Shown piece by piece: positions 17,601 to 27,389 of a stretch of DNA of 64,000 bases. Made by a program: the position numbers and the translations under genes. The notes beneath the pieces are model-generated. The model did not search any database. It had not been told where the DNA came from and was given only the letters and a program-made list of their open reading frames with translations. This stretch comes from Roseovarius autotrophicus (lineage in GTDB: Bacteria; Pseudomonadota; Alphaproteobacteria; Rhodobacterales; Rhodobacteraceae), in assembly GCF_018069895.1 (NCBI RefSeq), contig NZ_JAGQDH010000001.1:434001-498000 (forward strand), given 5' to 3'. The number at the start of each line of letters is the position of its first letter. The stretch's first letter is position 1.

Positions 17601-18600
17601 GCACCCGCCCGCCCGTCAGCGCATCAAGCTGCGCCGCAAGGGCGAAAATGTCAACCGGATCGGGGCTGCAGCGGCAGGCCATCGCGCGCTCTGCCCGCAC
17701 CTGAGCGGCCTCTGTCATCTCGCCCGCCGCCTCGACCACGGTCCTGCGCTCGGCCAGCGTGCCGTTGCAATGCAGGATCATGTCACAGCCCGCCGCGAGC
17801 GCCTGCCGCGAAAGCGCGGCCAGATCGCCAGAGAGGGCCTTCATCGCGATATCATCGGTCATCAGCAGGCCGTCAAAGCCAATCTCGTCGCGGATCGTGG
17901 CAATGAGCGTGGGAGAGAGCGTCGCGGGGCGATCATCGAGCGCGGCATAGACCACATGCGCGGTCATCGCCATGGGCAGATCGGAAAGCGCCTTGAATGG
18001 CTTGAAATCAATGTCTTGAAGGTCTCTTTTCATGCATTCCACGCGCGGCAGATCGTGGTGGCTGTCCGCACTCGCGCGCCCGTGGCCGGGGATATGCTTG
18101 ACCACCGGCAGGACACCGCCGGCAAGCAGGCCCTCGGCCACGGCGCGGCCGATGTCGGCCACCCGTCCCGCTGCCTCGCCATAGCAGCGGTTGCGCAGAA
18201 AGGGATGGGTCGCGGACCCTGCCACATCCACCAGCGGGGCGCAGTTGCTGTCGATGCCAAGCGCGTGAAGCTCGGCCGCGATGAGACGGTAGCGCAGATA
18301 CATCGCCTCTGGCGCCCGCTCACCGGCCGCCGCCACATGATCGAGCGGCGCGGGCCAGTCGCGCCAGACCGGGGCGCGCAGGCGCTGCACGCGCCCGCCC
18401 TCCTGATCGATGGTGATGACAGCCTCGTGCCCGGCGGCCTCGCGCAGCTCGGCGATGAGTGCGCGAACCTGATCGGGCGTGTCAATATTGCGCGCGAACA
18501 GGATGAATCCGAAGGGGCGCGTATCCCTGAAAAATGTCCTTTCCTCGGGTGTCAGCCGCAGGCCACTCGCGTCAAGAATTACCGCGCCATAGCGGCTCAC
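17593..18600 (-). CDS. nagZ: Beta-N-acetylhexosaminidase
   Basis: A 335-residue glycoside hydrolase family 3 enzyme that removes N-acetylglucosamine from anhydro-muropeptides in cytosolic peptidoglycan recycling. The KHIPGHGRASADSHHDLP loop (about 154-171) carries the conserved His and Asp of the flexible catalytic loop, and LLMTDDIAMKAL holds the nucleophile Asp near residue 235. ITIDQEGGRVQRL is the other hallmark. The GTG start at 18600 forms a 4-base overlap with the SPOR gene stop, which decided the choice over upstream codons. Confidence 0.95.
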   Translation of the reverse strand: MSRYGAVILDASGLRLTPEERTFFRDTRPFGFILFARNIDTPDQVRALIAELREAAGHEAVITIDQEGGRVQRLRAPVWRDWPAPLDHVAAAGERAPEAMYLRYRLIAAELHALGIDSNCAPLVDVAGSATHPFLRNRCYGEAAGRVADIGRAVAEGLLAGGVLPVVKHIPGHGRASADSHHDLPRVECMKRDLQDIDFKPFKALSDLPMAMTAHVVYAALDDRPATLSPTLIATIRDEIGFDGLLMTDDIAMKALSGDLAALSRQALAAGCDMILHCNGTLAERRTVVEAAGEMTEAAQVRAERAMACRCSPDPVDIFALAAQLDALTGGRVHG

Positions 18601-19445
18601 CGTGTCACCACCGGGATGCAATCGGCCTTTTCCGCCTGAAGCGCCGAGCAGAAGCGGCGCGCATCGGCCAGATCCTCGAAGCCGACCGCACGCAAGCGAT
18701 AGAAGGTCCGCCCGCCACTCTCGGCGCGCTGCACCACCCGCGACTTGCCATCGAGAAGATCGCCAAGACGCGCGCTCAACCGGTCCCATTCAGCGCGCGC
18801 CACCTCGGCCGATTCATAGGCGCCAAGCTGCGCCAGACGCGTGCCAATCGGCAGGCTCTCCGGTTCAACGTCCCCCGTCGGGGCGCCTGTGGCGGCGGCG
18901 AGCGCGAAGGCGACCGGATCCGCGGTCGCGGGGCGCGGGCGCGGGCGCAGCGACTGTCCCAACCCGCCACTGACGGCGGCAACCAGTATCGGCGCGGGCG
19001 CGGGGATGGGTTCGACCACCTCCTCCCGCACCACAGCGAGATGAACATCGGCAGGCTGCGGGCGCGCCACCGGGGCCACCCGTGCCGGATCAGGGGCAAG
19101 GTTCGGGGAATCTTCAGCCACAAGATCAAGTGGTTGCGGGGCAATGATCACCTGATCCGGGGGCGGCTCGGCCGCGCCATCGGCCGCGATCCTGTTGACG
19201 GCCAGTCCCTGATGCGCGGCGGGATGCCCGCCCGGCTCTTCGGGTGCCTCGCGCATGGGCCCCTCAAGCGCGCGCACCACCGGCACGCCCGAGACATCGC
19301 GCATGACCATGCCATAGCCCCAGATCCCGATCCCGCCGACCAGGGCCAGAGAGATCACCGCACCAGCCATATTCGTGAGCCCCGCAAGGGATATGCGACC
19401 GGGTTTATGGGCGCTATACGCGCCGGAAAGGTGGAAATCCGCCAT
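18597..19445 (-). CDS. SPOR domain-containing membrane protein
   Basis: A 282-residue single-pass protein. A short cytosolic N-terminus (MADFHLSGAYSAHKPGR) precedes a transmembrane helix (MAGAVISLALVGGIGIWGYG), then a Pro/Ala-rich periplasmic linker, then a C-terminal SPOR domain (about 205-280: GTRLAQLGAYESAEVARAEW to VVTR) that binds denuded peptidoglycan at the septum. GAGAGG before the ATG supports this start. It lies between argS and nagZ, a conserved alphaproteobacterial order, suggesting a role in cell-wall turnover at division. Confidence 0.9.
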   Translation of the reverse strand: MADFHLSGAYSAHKPGRISLAGLTNMAGAVISLALVGGIGIWGYGMVMRDVSGVPVVRALEGPMREAPEEPGGHPAAHQGLAVNRIAADGAAEPPPDQVIIAPQPLDLVAEDSPNLAPDPARVAPVARPQPADVHLAVVREEVVEPIPAPAPILVAAVSGGLGQSLRPRPRPATADPVAFALAAATGAPTGDVEPESLPIGTRLAQLGAYESAEVARAEWDRLSARLGDLLDGKSRVVQRAESGGRTFYRLRAVGFEDLADARRFCSALQAEKADCIPVVTR

Positions 19446-19520
19446 TCTCTGCCTCTCGTTCTCCAGCGATACGTTGCCGCCGGGGATTATCTGCCTGCTC
19501 AAGTCCGGCGGCGGCGGCGT

Positions 19521-21266
19521 TCAGCGCATCTCGTCCACCGGAGTGACGCCAAGGATACCAAGACCGGCGCAAATCACAACCGTCGCCGCGCGCACAAGGG
19601 CGATTTTTGCGCGGCTTGTGGCCGGATCGCCCTCTTGCAGGAAGCGCAGCGACGGGTCGTCATGGCCGCGGTTCCACAGCCCGTGCAGCTCGGCGGCCAG
19701 ATCGTAGAGGAAAAACGCCACGCGATGCGGCTCATTGGCGCGCGCGGCGATCTCGACCAGGCGCGGCCATTCGGCGATCTTGCGGGCGAGTGCCAGCTCC
19801 GCCTCGTGGGTCAGAATCGACAGGTCCGCCCCGGCGAGTGTGGCGTCATCCACCTCGATCCCCGCATCCTGCGCCTTGCGCAGAACCGAATTCACACGCG
19901 CATTGGCATACTGCACATAAAAGACCGGGTTATCCTTTGATTGCTCGAGCACCTTGTCGAAATCGAAATCCAGGGGCGCATCGTTCTTGCGGGTCAGCAT
20001 GACAAAGCGCGTCACATCGGGGCCCACTTCGCCCACCACATCACGCAGGGTGATGAAGGTGCCCGCGCGCTTGGACATCTTGAACGGCTCGCCTTTCTTG
20101 TAGAGCTTGACCAGTTGGCACAGCTTGATATCAACCGGCACGCGGCCATCCGAGAGCGCCGAGACAGCGGCCTTCATCCGCTTGACATAGCCGCCGTGAT
20201 CGGCCCCGAACACGTCAATCAGAAGATCGTAACCTCTTGAAATCTTGTCATAATGATAGGCGATATCGGGGGCGAAATAGGTCCAGCTCCCGTCCGATTT
20301 CATGATCGGGCGGTCCACGTCATCGCCATGCTCGGTGGACTTGAACAGCACCTGCTCGCGCGGCTCCCAGTCCTCGGGCGTCTTGCCCTTTGGTGGTTCC
20401 AGCACGCCGCGATAGATCAGGCCCTTGCCACGCAGCTCTTCGATGGCGCGCTCGATGAGGCCGGTGCCGTAAAGCGATTTTTCCGAGAAGAAGTGATCCA
20501 TCTCGACGCCAAGCAGCGCAAGATCCTCGCGGATGAGGGCCATCATCGCCTGGGTCGCGAACTCGCGCACCGGTTCAAGCCAGACCTCCTCGGGCTGGTC
20601 CACATACGCCCTGCCCACCTTCTGCATGAGCGCGTGCCCCACCTCGATCAGGTAATCGCCCGGATAGGTGCCCTCGGCAAAGGCAACCTCCTGCCCGTGC
20701 GCCTCAAGATAGCGCAGATAGACCGACCGCGCGAGAACATCGACCTGTGCGCCGCCATCGTTGATGTAATACTCGCGCGTGACCGCGTGGCCCGCGAAAT
20801 CGAGAAGGCTTGCCAGTGCGTCACCAAAGACCGCGCCGCGCGTGTGGCCAACATGCAACGGTCCGGTTGGATTGGCCGATACATATTCCACATTGACGCG
20901 CTTGCCCCGCCCCATGTCGGAGCGACCGAACCTGGTGCCCTGCCGCAGCGCCGCGCGCAACGCTTCGTGCCAGAGCGACGGCACAAGCCGCAGGTTGAGA
21001 AAGCCGGGGCCGGCCACCTCGGCGCTTGTGATGCGCGGATCTTCCACCAGCCGCACCGCCAGCGTCTCGGCGATGTCACGCGGCTTGCGTCCCGCAGGCT
21101 TGGCCAGCACCATGGCGGCGTTTGTGGCCATATCGCCATGGGCGGCATCGCGTGGCGGCTCGACCGCGACCCCAGCCATGTCAAGCCCTGCGGGCAGCGC
21201 GCCGTCGGCCTGCATCCGGGCCAGGGTATCCAGCACGAGGCAGCGAATATCGTCAAAGAGGTTCAT
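19521..21266 (-). CDS. argS: Arginyl-tRNA synthetase
   Basis: A 581-residue class I synthetase. The HIGH motif appears as HVGH in [26 protein letters not shown] (about 125-135), preceded by the Add1 tRNA-contact N-terminal domain, and a KMSK-like site is present as KMSKRAGTF near 385. The C-terminal DALR anticodon domain follows ([17 protein letters not shown]). The start [13 protein letters not shown] at 21266 matches the family; a longer frame upstream does not. The Rossmann-type gene upstream is 10 bases away and may share its transcript. Confidence 0.97.
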   Translation of the reverse strand: MNLFDDIRCLVLDTLARMQADGALPAGLDMAGVAVEPPRDAAHGDMATNAAMVLAKPAGRKPRDIAETLAVRLVEDPRITSAEVAGPGFLNLRLVPSLWHEALRAALRQGTRFGRSDMGRGKRVNVEYVSANPTGPLHVGHTRGAVFGDALASLLDFAGHAVTREYYINDGGAQVDVLARSVYLRYLEAHGQEVAFAEGTYPGDYLIEVGHALMQKVGRAYVDQPEEVWLEPVREFATQAMMALIREDLALLGVEMDHFFSEKSLYGTGLIERAIEELRGKGLIYRGVLEPPKGKTPEDWEPREQVLFKSTEHGDDVDRPIMKSDGSWTYFAPDIAYHYDKISRGYDLLIDVFGADHGGYVKRMKAAVSALSDGRVPVDIKLCQLVKLYKKGEPFKMSKRAGTFITLRDVVGEVGPDVTRFVMLTRKNDAPLDFDFDKVLEQSKDNPVFYVQYANARVNSVLRKAQDAGIEVDDATLAGADLSILTHEAELALARKIAEWPRLVEIAARANEPHRVAFFLYDLAAELHGLWNRGHDDPSLRFLQEGDPATSRAKIALVRAATVVICAGLGILGVTPVDEMR

Positions 21267-21276
21267 GGCACGCCTT

Positions 21277-21963
21277 TCATCCGTCGATCCGGGCCGGTTT
21301 ATCATCCAGCACCCGGGCGTCAATCATCCCGCGCGCCCAGGCGCCGGCTTCTTCTGGTCGCAAGTAGCCCGCGGAGAGCCGCGCGCCCATACCAATGCCG
21401 CCTCGGCCCGCTCCGGGCAAGCCGCCGAGTCCCGCGTCCACAACGGCGCGCCCCGCAGGCCCTGCGATGCGCAGCATGCTGATCCGCGCCCGACCACCCG
21501 CTTCGGCCTGCACGTGCGGCACAAGGGTGCAGAGCGCGGCGTCAAAGGCGTGGGCCTCGGCGGGTGCTCCGGCATCGGCGGCCCGGGTCACGATCAGCAC
21601 CTGTCCAGCCCCGCGCGCAAGCGCCGGCAACAGGCCGCGTGTCAATGCCGGAATAGCCGCCACCACCGACCCCGGACGCAATCGCGCGCGCAAGGGCTGA
21701 AGATGGACCAGCAGATCGACCGGCGTCTCCCCCCATGCCGCGCCAAGCGTGCGGCACTTTCCGGGATGCAGCACATCAAGAACCAGTGTCTCTATGCGCG
21801 CCGGACCCTTCCGGGCAAGCGTCATGGCGCGCGCGCCTGACCGCTCGATCCCCACGACCTGCGCGCCCATACGCGCGTATGATACAGCCATGTCCCGTCC
21901 GACGGCACAACCCGCCGCAGCAATCAGGACCGTTGGCCCCGAACTCCCCTCATACACACGCAA
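21277..21963 (-). CDS. Rossmann-fold SDR-like protein of unknown function
   Basis: A 228-residue protein with a nucleotide-binding fold of SDR type: [32 protein letters not shown] (11-43) has the strand-helix-strand pattern but a degraded glycine motif. The Tyr-x-x-x-Lys pair is absent, so it is unlikely to be an active classical SDR. The C-terminal segment [14 protein letters not shown] is partly encoded by a copy of a short dispersed repeat also found at 30552. It lies 10 bases upstream of argS. Function is not known. Confidence 0.65.
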   Translation of the reverse strand: MRVYEGSSGPTVLIAAAGCAVGRDMAVSYARMGAQVVGIERSGARAMTLARKGPARIETLVLDVLHPGKCRTLGAAWGETPVDLLVHLQPLRARLRPGSVVAAIPALTRGLLPALARGAGQVLIVTRAADAGAPAEAHAFDAALCTLVPHVQAEAGGRARISMLRIAGPAGRAVVDAGLGGLPGAGRGGIGMGARLSAGYLRPEEAGAWARGMIDARVLDDKPARIDG

Positions 21964-21998
21964 ACCCTTTACTCATTACGCATCCCGCGCCTGACCTA

Positions 21999-22209
21999 GC
22001 GTTCGCCACCTGACGCAATATACCCGGTGCAAAGCGGCTGCAAAGTGTCTGTTGATGACCCGCATGGACATTCCCAATTGAGGGATGAGCCGCGCGGGTG
22101 GCAGGAGGCCAGCGTCAGCGCAAGGCCATTCAACGCCCCTGGCCTTCTAGATTTCGCCAACATGGCGCGCCTGCTCAATACCGGGTAACTTATGTCAGGT
22201 GGCGAACAC
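21999..22209. mobile_element. IS630-like MITE with TA duplication
   Basis: A 211-bp element with terminal inverted repeats: the first 30 bases at 21999 match the reverse complement of the last 30 (ending 22209) at 25 positions, including an uninterrupted 14-base block GTTCGCCACCTGAC. Both ends sit inside CTAG (21996-21999 and 22209-22212), so TA is duplicated, as expected for IS630/mariner-type insertion into CTAG. The interior holds no transposase frame of useful length. It lies in the divergent gap between the SDR-like gene and the downstream end of dgt. Confidence 0.85.
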
Positions 22210-22230
22210 TAGACCCTGAGGCCCCCCCGA

Positions 22231-23394
22231 TCAACGCGGCAGATGTTCCGGACCGGCCCCACCGATCAGCCGCGCATGGCTCTGGAGAGCGAAACGATCG
22301 GTCATACCGGCGATATAGTCGCTCACCAACCGCGCCAGCGCGGTGCGGTCGGGTGCGCGCGCCACATCGGCGCGCCACTCATCGGGCAGGTGCTGCGGCT
22401 CTTCGAGGTAGAAGGGAAAGAGGTCGCTTACCACCTCATGCACCATGGCGCGCATCTCGTTGACGGTGGGCGCGCGATACATGCGGGCAAAGAGAAACGC
22501 CCGGATCACCTGCAAATCCTGCCAGAGCGCGGGTGAAAACCGGATCACCGGCGCGCCGAGCGCACGCAGCGCCGCAACATCGGCGGGCGCGGCATCGGCC
22601 AGCCGCGCGCGGCTTGTCGCAATCACATCGCCCACCATCTCGCCGAAGACACGGCGCAGCGCCTCGTGACGGCGGCGCTTGGGATCAAGGCCGGGATAGC
22701 GCCGGTCCACCTCTGCAAAACAGTCCCTCACGATGGGCAGGCCCGCGATATCCTCGTCGGTGAAAAGCCCCGCCCGCAGTCCGTCGTGCAGGTCGTGATT
22801 GTTATAGGCAATGTCATCGGCAATCGCGGCCACCTGCGCCTCGGCCCCGGCATGGGTGTGCAGTTCCAGATCATGGCGCGCATTATACGCGGCGAGCGCA
22901 TAGGGCAGCGGCCCCGTGACCGGCCCGTTATGCTTGGCGATGCCCTCGAGTGTCTCCCATGTCAGGTTCAGCCCGTCGAACCCGGCATAATGCCGCTCCA
23001 GCATCGTCACGATCCGCAGCGCCTGCGCATTGTGGTCAAAGCCGCCATAGGGAGCCATGAGCGCGGCGAGCGTATCCTCGCCCGCATGGCCGAAGGGCGT
23101 GTGGCCCAGATCATGCGCCAGCGCCACCGCCTCGGTCAGCTCCGCATTGAGGCCGAGCGCACCCGAGATGGTGCGCGCGACCTGCGCCACCTCGATCGAA
23201 TGGGTCAGGCGCGTGCGGTAGTAATCGCCCTCATGCGCGACAAAGACCTGCGTCTTGTGCTTGAGCCGCCGGAAGGCCGAGGAATGGATGATCCGGTCGC
23301 GGTCACGCTGAAAGGGCGAGCGAAAGGCGCTTTCTTCTTCGGGGATGAGGCGGCCGCGCGTCTCATCGGGGTCGGTCGCAAAGGGGGCACTCAT
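22231..23394 (-). CDS. dgt: Deoxyguanosinetriphosphate triphosphohydrolase-like protein
   Basis: A 387-residue HD-domain enzyme that cleaves dNTPs to nucleoside and triphosphate. The HD ligands are visible: H in RTRLTHSIEVAQ (about 65), HD in VALAHDLGHTPFGHAGE (about 105) and a later D in VAAIADDIAYNNHDLHDG. RIIHSSAFRRLKHKTQVF is the usual N-terminal signature. The length and the DFAYNNHD-like motif place it in the dGTPase type 2 subfamily. The start MSAPFATDPDETRG at 23394 is preceded by a weak GGG site. It is divergent from the IscA-like gene. Confidence 0.93.
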   Translation of the reverse strand: MSAPFATDPDETRGRLIPEEESAFRSPFQRDRDRIIHSSAFRRLKHKTQVFVAHEGDYYRTRLTHSIEVAQVARTISGALGLNAELTEAVALAHDLGHTPFGHAGEDTLAALMAPYGGFDHNAQALRIVTMLERHYAGFDGLNLTWETLEGIAKHNGPVTGPLPYALAAYNARHDLELHTHAGAEAQVAAIADDIAYNNHDLHDGLRAGLFTDEDIAGLPIVRDCFAEVDRRYPGLDPKRRRHEALRRVFGEMVGDVIATSRARLADAAPADVAALRALGAPVIRFSPALWQDLQVIRAFLFARMYRAPTVNEMRAMVHEVVSDLFPFYLEEPQHLPDEWRADVARAPDRTALARLVSDYIAGMTDRFALQSHARLIGGAGPEHLPR

Positions 23395-23472
23395 GGGTAA
23401 GGGTCCTTGTCGCGGCGCGCGTGATTCATATATTGCAGAGTAAGCAAAGAGATGAAACCATCGAGGATCGCC

Positions 23473-23796
23473 ATGCACTTGCCCCCCAAGGTCACGCCCC
23501 GCGCCTTTGCCCGCCTCGCCGAGATCGGCGCGGGCGCACAGGGCCAGGCGCTGCGCGTCGCGGTCGAGGGCGGCGGCTGTTCAGGGTTTCAGTACGACAT
23601 CCGGCTTGACGCGCCCACCCCCGACGACCTGATCCTGGAAAGCGAGGGCCAGCGCGTCGTGGTGGATGCGGTCTCGTTGCCCTTTCTCGCCGGGGCGGTC
23701 ATCGACTTTTCCGAGGAACTGATCGGCGCGCGCTTCGTCATCGAGAACCCCAACGCCACCTCCTCCTGTGGCTGCGGCACGTCGTTTTCGATCTAG
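23473..23796 (+). CDS. HesB/IscA-like iron-sulfur cluster carrier
   Basis: A 107-residue A-type carrier protein. The three conserved cysteines are in [11 protein letters not shown] and the C-terminal SSCGCGTSF, which together bind an Fe-S cluster or iron for delivery to apoproteins. LTxxA-like beginnings are replaced by [17 protein letters not shown]. The ATG at 23473 has GAGGA five bases ahead; an ATG at 23452 would add seven residues. It is not in an isc/suf cluster, so it is likely the ErpA-like carrier of the ErpA/IscA group, a subgroup inference. Confidence 0.9.
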   Translation: MHLPPKVTPRAFARLAEIGAGAQGQALRVAVEGGGCSGFQYDIRLDAPTPDDLILESEGQRVVVDAVSLPFLAGAVIDFSEELIGARFVIENPNATSSCGCGTSFSI

Positions 23797-23834
23797 CTGA
23801 TCGCGACGCGGGACGGTTACGCCGGATCGCTCTG

Positions 23835-24737
23835 TCAGCACAGCAAACGCCCCTCGTGTCCACGCACGAGGCGTCGGGCAGGAGACATGCCGCCCCCCAC
23901 CACAGCCAGTTCTGGAAACAACGACAGAAGTTCCGCGCGCAACGCCGTCCCTTCCCGGCACAGATAATCCCCCACCAGAAAACTCTCGGTCGCCAGCCCC
24001 TCGGCATAGACGATCTCATGGGCATCGAACATGACATGGACATAGGTCACGCTGGCACAGGGTGCACGGTGGATGGTATCGCCGTTGACCAGCATATGCG
24101 CGGGACACAGAACTTCGTCCTCGGCAAGAAAAAGTTGCGCGCGCCAGTCGCAGAGCAGGACCCTGTGCTGGGGCGAGACGCGAATCTCGCCATGATCGCC
24201 AAGCGCGGCGGGGGCAAGGCGCACCGGCGCGAAATCCCCTACTCCGGGCACGGTGCGCTGCCCGATCCAGCGCACCGGGCACGCGCCATGATCACGCGTC
24301 AGCACCCTGTCTCCCGGCCTGAGGTTCTCGACCGCGACCAACCCGCCCGGCACGGCGATCATCGTGCCCGCAACGAAACAGGGCGGCCCAAGGTCAGAGA
24401 GCGGAAACTGCGTGCTCTTGGTGACGAAAGTGCGGGCGGTGATCGTGCCATCGGTCAGCACCGACCCGTCACTGGGCGTGAAATAACGTGACCCATCGGC
24501 GGTGTAGAAGGTGACACCGGTGATCTGAATGCCGTCGAGGGTGATGGTATCGCCCACCCAGACCGCCGTGACATTGCTGCCATTAACCTGATCCTTGCCA
24601 TCGGCGCGGATGAACCCATCGTCATCGGCGTCATTGATCTGCATGGTAATAATGGTCGCGACGAAAGGCACCTTGGTATAGCCGGGATCGAAATTGTCCG
24701 CGATGGTCTGGTCTGTATAGATCGCCAATGAACACAC
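23835..24737 (-). CDS. Hint-domain containing protein
   Basis: A 300-residue protein. Residues about 1-120 are an acidic beta-rich region (DADDDGFIRADGKDQVNG); residues about 125-265 are a hedgehog/intein (Hint) module starting at CFVAGTMIAVPGGLVAVENLRPGDRVLTRDHG, with the conserved VSPQHRVL block and a later AEGLATESFLVGD. In inteins and hedgehog proteins the first Cys drives self-splicing. Rhodobacteraceae carry many such proteins next to RTX-like or surface proteins, and their function is unsettled. No signal peptide is seen. Confidence 0.88.
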   Translation of the reverse strand: MCSLAIYTDQTIADNFDPGYTKVPFVATIITMQINDADDDGFIRADGKDQVNGSNVTAVWVGDTITLDGIQITGVTFYTADGSRYFTPSDGSVLTDGTITARTFVTKSTQFPLSDLGPPCFVAGTMIAVPGGLVAVENLRPGDRVLTRDHGACPVRWIGQRTVPGVGDFAPVRLAPAALGDHGEIRVSPQHRVLLCDWRAQLFLAEDEVLCPAHMLVNGDTIHRAPCASVTYVHVMFDAHEIVYAEGLATESFLVGDYLCREGTALRAELLSLFPELAVVGGGMSPARRLVRGHEGRLLC

Positions 24738-24907
24738 TCCTCAACTGCGATGACACATATTCCACAGATTTCTTTAGAAAGCGTTTGCGCGCACATTGTG
24801 CCGAATAGCCGAAACGAACACGGCTTCCGCCCGCGCGCCTCGCCCGCCAGAGATCGCTTGAAACCCGCGTTCCGGACGGCGATAGATAGCAAAACCGGAG
24901 ACCCCGA

Positions 24908-25690
24908 ATGAAGATTGCCTGTTTCAACATCAACGGCATCAAGGCCCGCCATGCGGCGCTGTGTGACTGGCTGGATGAGGCCGCGCCTGATGTGGCGCTG
25001 TTGCAGGAGATCAAGAGCGTCGATGAGGGGTTCCCGCGCGAAATGTTCGAGGAGCGCGGCTATAACGTGGAAACCCATGGGCAAAAGGGCTTCAACGGCG
25101 TGGCGATCCTGTCCAAGCGCCCGCTTGAGGATGTGACGCACGGCCTGCCCGGCGACGACGCCGATGAACAGGCCCGCTGGATCGAGGCGACGGTGATGGG
25201 CGAGACCCGCGCGCTGCGTGTCTGCGGCCTCTACCTGCCCAATGGCAACCCCGCACCGGGCCCGAAATACGACTACAAACTGCGCTGGATGGAACGCCTC
25301 TATGCCCGCGCCCGCGCTCTTCTGGCGACCGAAGAACCGGTGCTCATGGGGGGCGATTACAACATCATCCCGCAGGACGAGGACGCCGCCCGCCCCGAGG
25401 CATGGGCCAAGGATGCGCTGGCCCTGCCCGAGAGCCGCGCCGCCTTTCGCCGAATCCTCAATCTGGGCTTCACCGAGGCGTTCCGCGCCCGTGTGCAAGG
25501 GCCGGGGCATTACACATTCTGGGATTATCAGGCGGGCGCATGGGAGCGCAACAACGGCATCCGCATCGACCATTTCCTGCTCAGCCCGCAAGCCGCAGAC
25601 CTGATGACCGACTGCGGCATCGACAAGGCCGTGCGCGGGCGCGACAAGCCCTCCGATCACGTCCCCCACTGGGTCGAGATCGACGCCTGA
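24908..25690 (+). CDS. xthA: Exodeoxyribonuclease III
   Basis: A 260-residue EEP-family nuclease. Motifs in order are MKIACFNINGIKARH, LLQEIKS (metal-binding Glu about residue 37), GLYLPNGNP, GGDYNIIPQDEDAARP (Asp/Asn pair about 150), FTEAFRARVQGPGHYTFWDYQAGAWERNNGIRIDHFLLS and the catalytic SDHVPHW at the C-terminus. It cleaves at abasic sites and removes 3' blocks during base-excision repair. Its stop is 16 bases from the converging terminase gene. The strong opposite-strand frame is a shadow. Confidence 0.96.
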   Translation: MKIACFNINGIKARHAALCDWLDEAAPDVALLQEIKSVDEGFPREMFEERGYNVETHGQKGFNGVAILSKRPLEDVTHGLPGDDADEQARWIEATVMGETRALRVCGLYLPNGNPAPGPKYDYKLRWMERLYARARALLATEEPVLMGGDYNIIPQDEDAARPEAWAKDALALPESRAAFRRILNLGFTEAFRARVQGPGHYTFWDYQAGAWERNNGIRIDHFLLSPQAADLMTDCGIDKAVRGRDKPSDHVPHWVEIDA

Positions 25691-25706
25691 CGCGCCCGGC
25701 CCCTAC

Positions 25707-27050
25707 TTACACCGAGCGCATCCGTGGCGCGCGCCATTTGGCGCTGGTCTCGACAATGAGATCAGTGAGCGCCCAGACCAGCGCATCCACCCGGTCGGGG
25801 CTGCCGCGCCCCTCATAGCCGCGCGCGGTCATGGCGCACATCTGATCCTCCAGCTTGCCCAGGCCCCGCAGGTGGTGCACGCGGCCCTGCTCGTAGAGCG
25901 CGGCCACCGGTTCGGCGCGCACCACCTTGCCGCGGCTCGCGTGGACCTTGCGCAAGGATACCAGCGGATCGACCTGCCGGATCACCTGTTCCACCAGATC
26001 GCCACCCTGATTGACCTCGGCCACCAGACGGTCCGCCCCCCAGCGATCCATTGCGCGGATCGCGGCCTCGGCCCATTGCGCGGGGCTTGCCCCCTCGACG
26101 CTGGCATCCTCCAGCACCCAGACCTGCCAGTCCTGCACCGGCCCGCGCGTCATCGCCCCCGCCACCACGATCCCGCAGGCATCAGAGCCGCCATGGCCCG
26201 TGACCGGCGGATCAATCGCCACGACGATGCGGTCAAGGGCCGGGGCCTCGGTCACGCGCCCCGCCTCGATCAGCCGCGGCGTCCAGAGCGCATCCTCGGC
26301 CTCATCCAGCAGAACGCCATCAAGCTCCTGCCGGCCAAGCCGCGTGCCCGCATAGCGCGCGCGCACCTCCTCAAGGAAACCCTGCGCCAGATTGGCCGCG
26401 TTGGCCTCGGTTGGCGCGCTTGTCACCACGGTGCTGTCACGCTCCAGCAACTCCTTGAGAACGCCCACATTGCGCGGCGTGGTGGTGACGCAGACGCGGG
26501 GATCGTCGCCAAGGCGCAGGCCGAATTGCAGCATGTCCCAGGTCTCTTGCGCGCGCTTCCACTTGGCCAGTTCATCCACCCAGGCGCCGTCGAATTGCGG
26601 GCCGCGCAAACTTTCCGGCTCATGCGCGGAAAACACCTGCGCGATGGCCCCGTTGGGCCAAAGCAGCCGCTTGCGCGTGGCCTGCCATTCGGGGCGGCGA
26701 TCAGGGGGTGAGCAGGCCATGATCCCGCTCTCGCCAAAGATCATCACCTCGCGCACCTGATCGACCGTCTCGCCCACCAGTGCCATGCGCGCACAGCACC
26801 CCGGATCAAGCGGGCGCGCGCCCTCGACCTGCGCGCGCACCCATTCCGCACCCGCGCGTGTCTTGCCCGCGCCGCGCCCGCCAAGGATCACCCATGTGCG
26901 CCAACCGCCCTCGGGCGGCAACTGGTGCGGCATGGCCCAGAACTCGAATATCCACGGCAGCGCGAACAGCTCACCCTCGGTGAGGGCAGCGAGAAAGTCC
27001 TCCTGTGCATCGGGCCCTTCTGAGACGATCCAGGCGGCAGCCGATTTCAT
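25707..27050 (-). CDS. GTA-type terminase large subunit (DNA packaging)
   Basis: A 447-residue protein closely matching the large terminase of the Rhodobacter capsulatus gene transfer agent (g2) as I recall it. Walker A GGRGAGKTRAG is at 57-67, and the WPNGAIAQVFSAHEPESLRGPQFDGAWVDELAKWK segment contains the Walker B Asp-Glu pair. The RNase H-like nuclease half begins IVVAIDPPVTGHGGSDACGIVVAG. It is preceded by a small-terminase-like gene with an 80-base overlap. No portal gene follows: the next gene is xthA, facing it. The pair is therefore separated from the rest of a GTA cluster. Confidence 0.88.
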   Translation of the reverse strand: MKSAAAWIVSEGPDAQEDFLAALTEGELFALPWIFEFWAMPHQLPPEGGWRTWVILGGRGAGKTRAGAEWVRAQVEGARPLDPGCCARMALVGETVDQVREVMIFGESGIMACSPPDRRPEWQATRKRLLWPNGAIAQVFSAHEPESLRGPQFDGAWVDELAKWKRAQETWDMLQFGLRLGDDPRVCVTTTPRNVGVLKELLERDSTVVTSAPTEANAANLAQGFLEEVRARYAGTRLGRQELDGVLLDEAEDALWTPRLIEAGRVTEAPALDRIVVAIDPPVTGHGGSDACGIVVAGAMTRGPVQDWQVWVLEDASVEGASPAQWAEAAIRAMDRWGADRLVAEVNQGGDLVEQVIRQVDPLVSLRKVHASRGKVVRAEPVAALYEQGRVHHLRGLGKLEDQMCAMTARGYEGRGSPDRVDALVWALTDLIVETSAKWRAPRMRSV

Positions 27051-27327
27051 GTCGGGCCGCGTCGAGATCGATGGCGTATCCGTGGGCAATGCCACGCTCC
27101 TGTTGTCTGCGTTTGTCAAGTTGCGCCTCCGCTTCAATGGCGATCTTGAGCCACTGCCGGATCTCGGCGGTGGCCCGTGTTGCATTCTTCAGTTCTCCGA
27201 GATCCCCAGCCCGGATTCTCAGGTAAAGCTCTTCCAGTTCCCCGCGCATGTCCGCGAGTTGCTGCTCGAGCGCGTTGATCGAGGTGGTCAGCCCCGAAGG
27301 CCGCTCCTCCGGGGTGATCAGAACCAT
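26971..27327 (-). CDS. GTA small terminase-like protein (g1-like)
   Basis: A 118-residue largely helical protein: SINALEQQLADMRGELEELYLRIRAGDLGEL and TRATAEIRQWLKIAIEAEAQLDKRR predict coiled coils, followed by GIAHGYAIDLDAARHEIGCRLDRLRRAR. This matches my recollection of the GTA g1 small terminase, which recruits DNA and stimulates the large subunit. The last 15 or so residues are poorly conserved and overlap g2. The start at 27327 was chosen over longer frames because upstream sequence is a terminator hairpin; GAGG lies 11 bases before it. Confidence 0.75.
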   Translation of the reverse strand: MVLITPEERPSGLTTSINALEQQLADMRGELEELYLRIRAGDLGELKNATRATAEIRQWLKIAIEAEAQLDKRRQQERGIAHGYAIDLDAARHEIGCRLDRLRRARCTGGLSRCPHRG

Positions 27328-27389
27328 GCGTGTCGCTGCCTCATGCCGTTGCCTTTCGCCCAGGGTCTCCGCCCGTGCCGACACGAAAA

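Noticed and set aside
24455..25669. Long minus-strand open frame opposite xthA
   Set aside because: It is antisense to a full exonuclease III gene with all catalytic motifs and has no recognisable domain; high-GC shadow.
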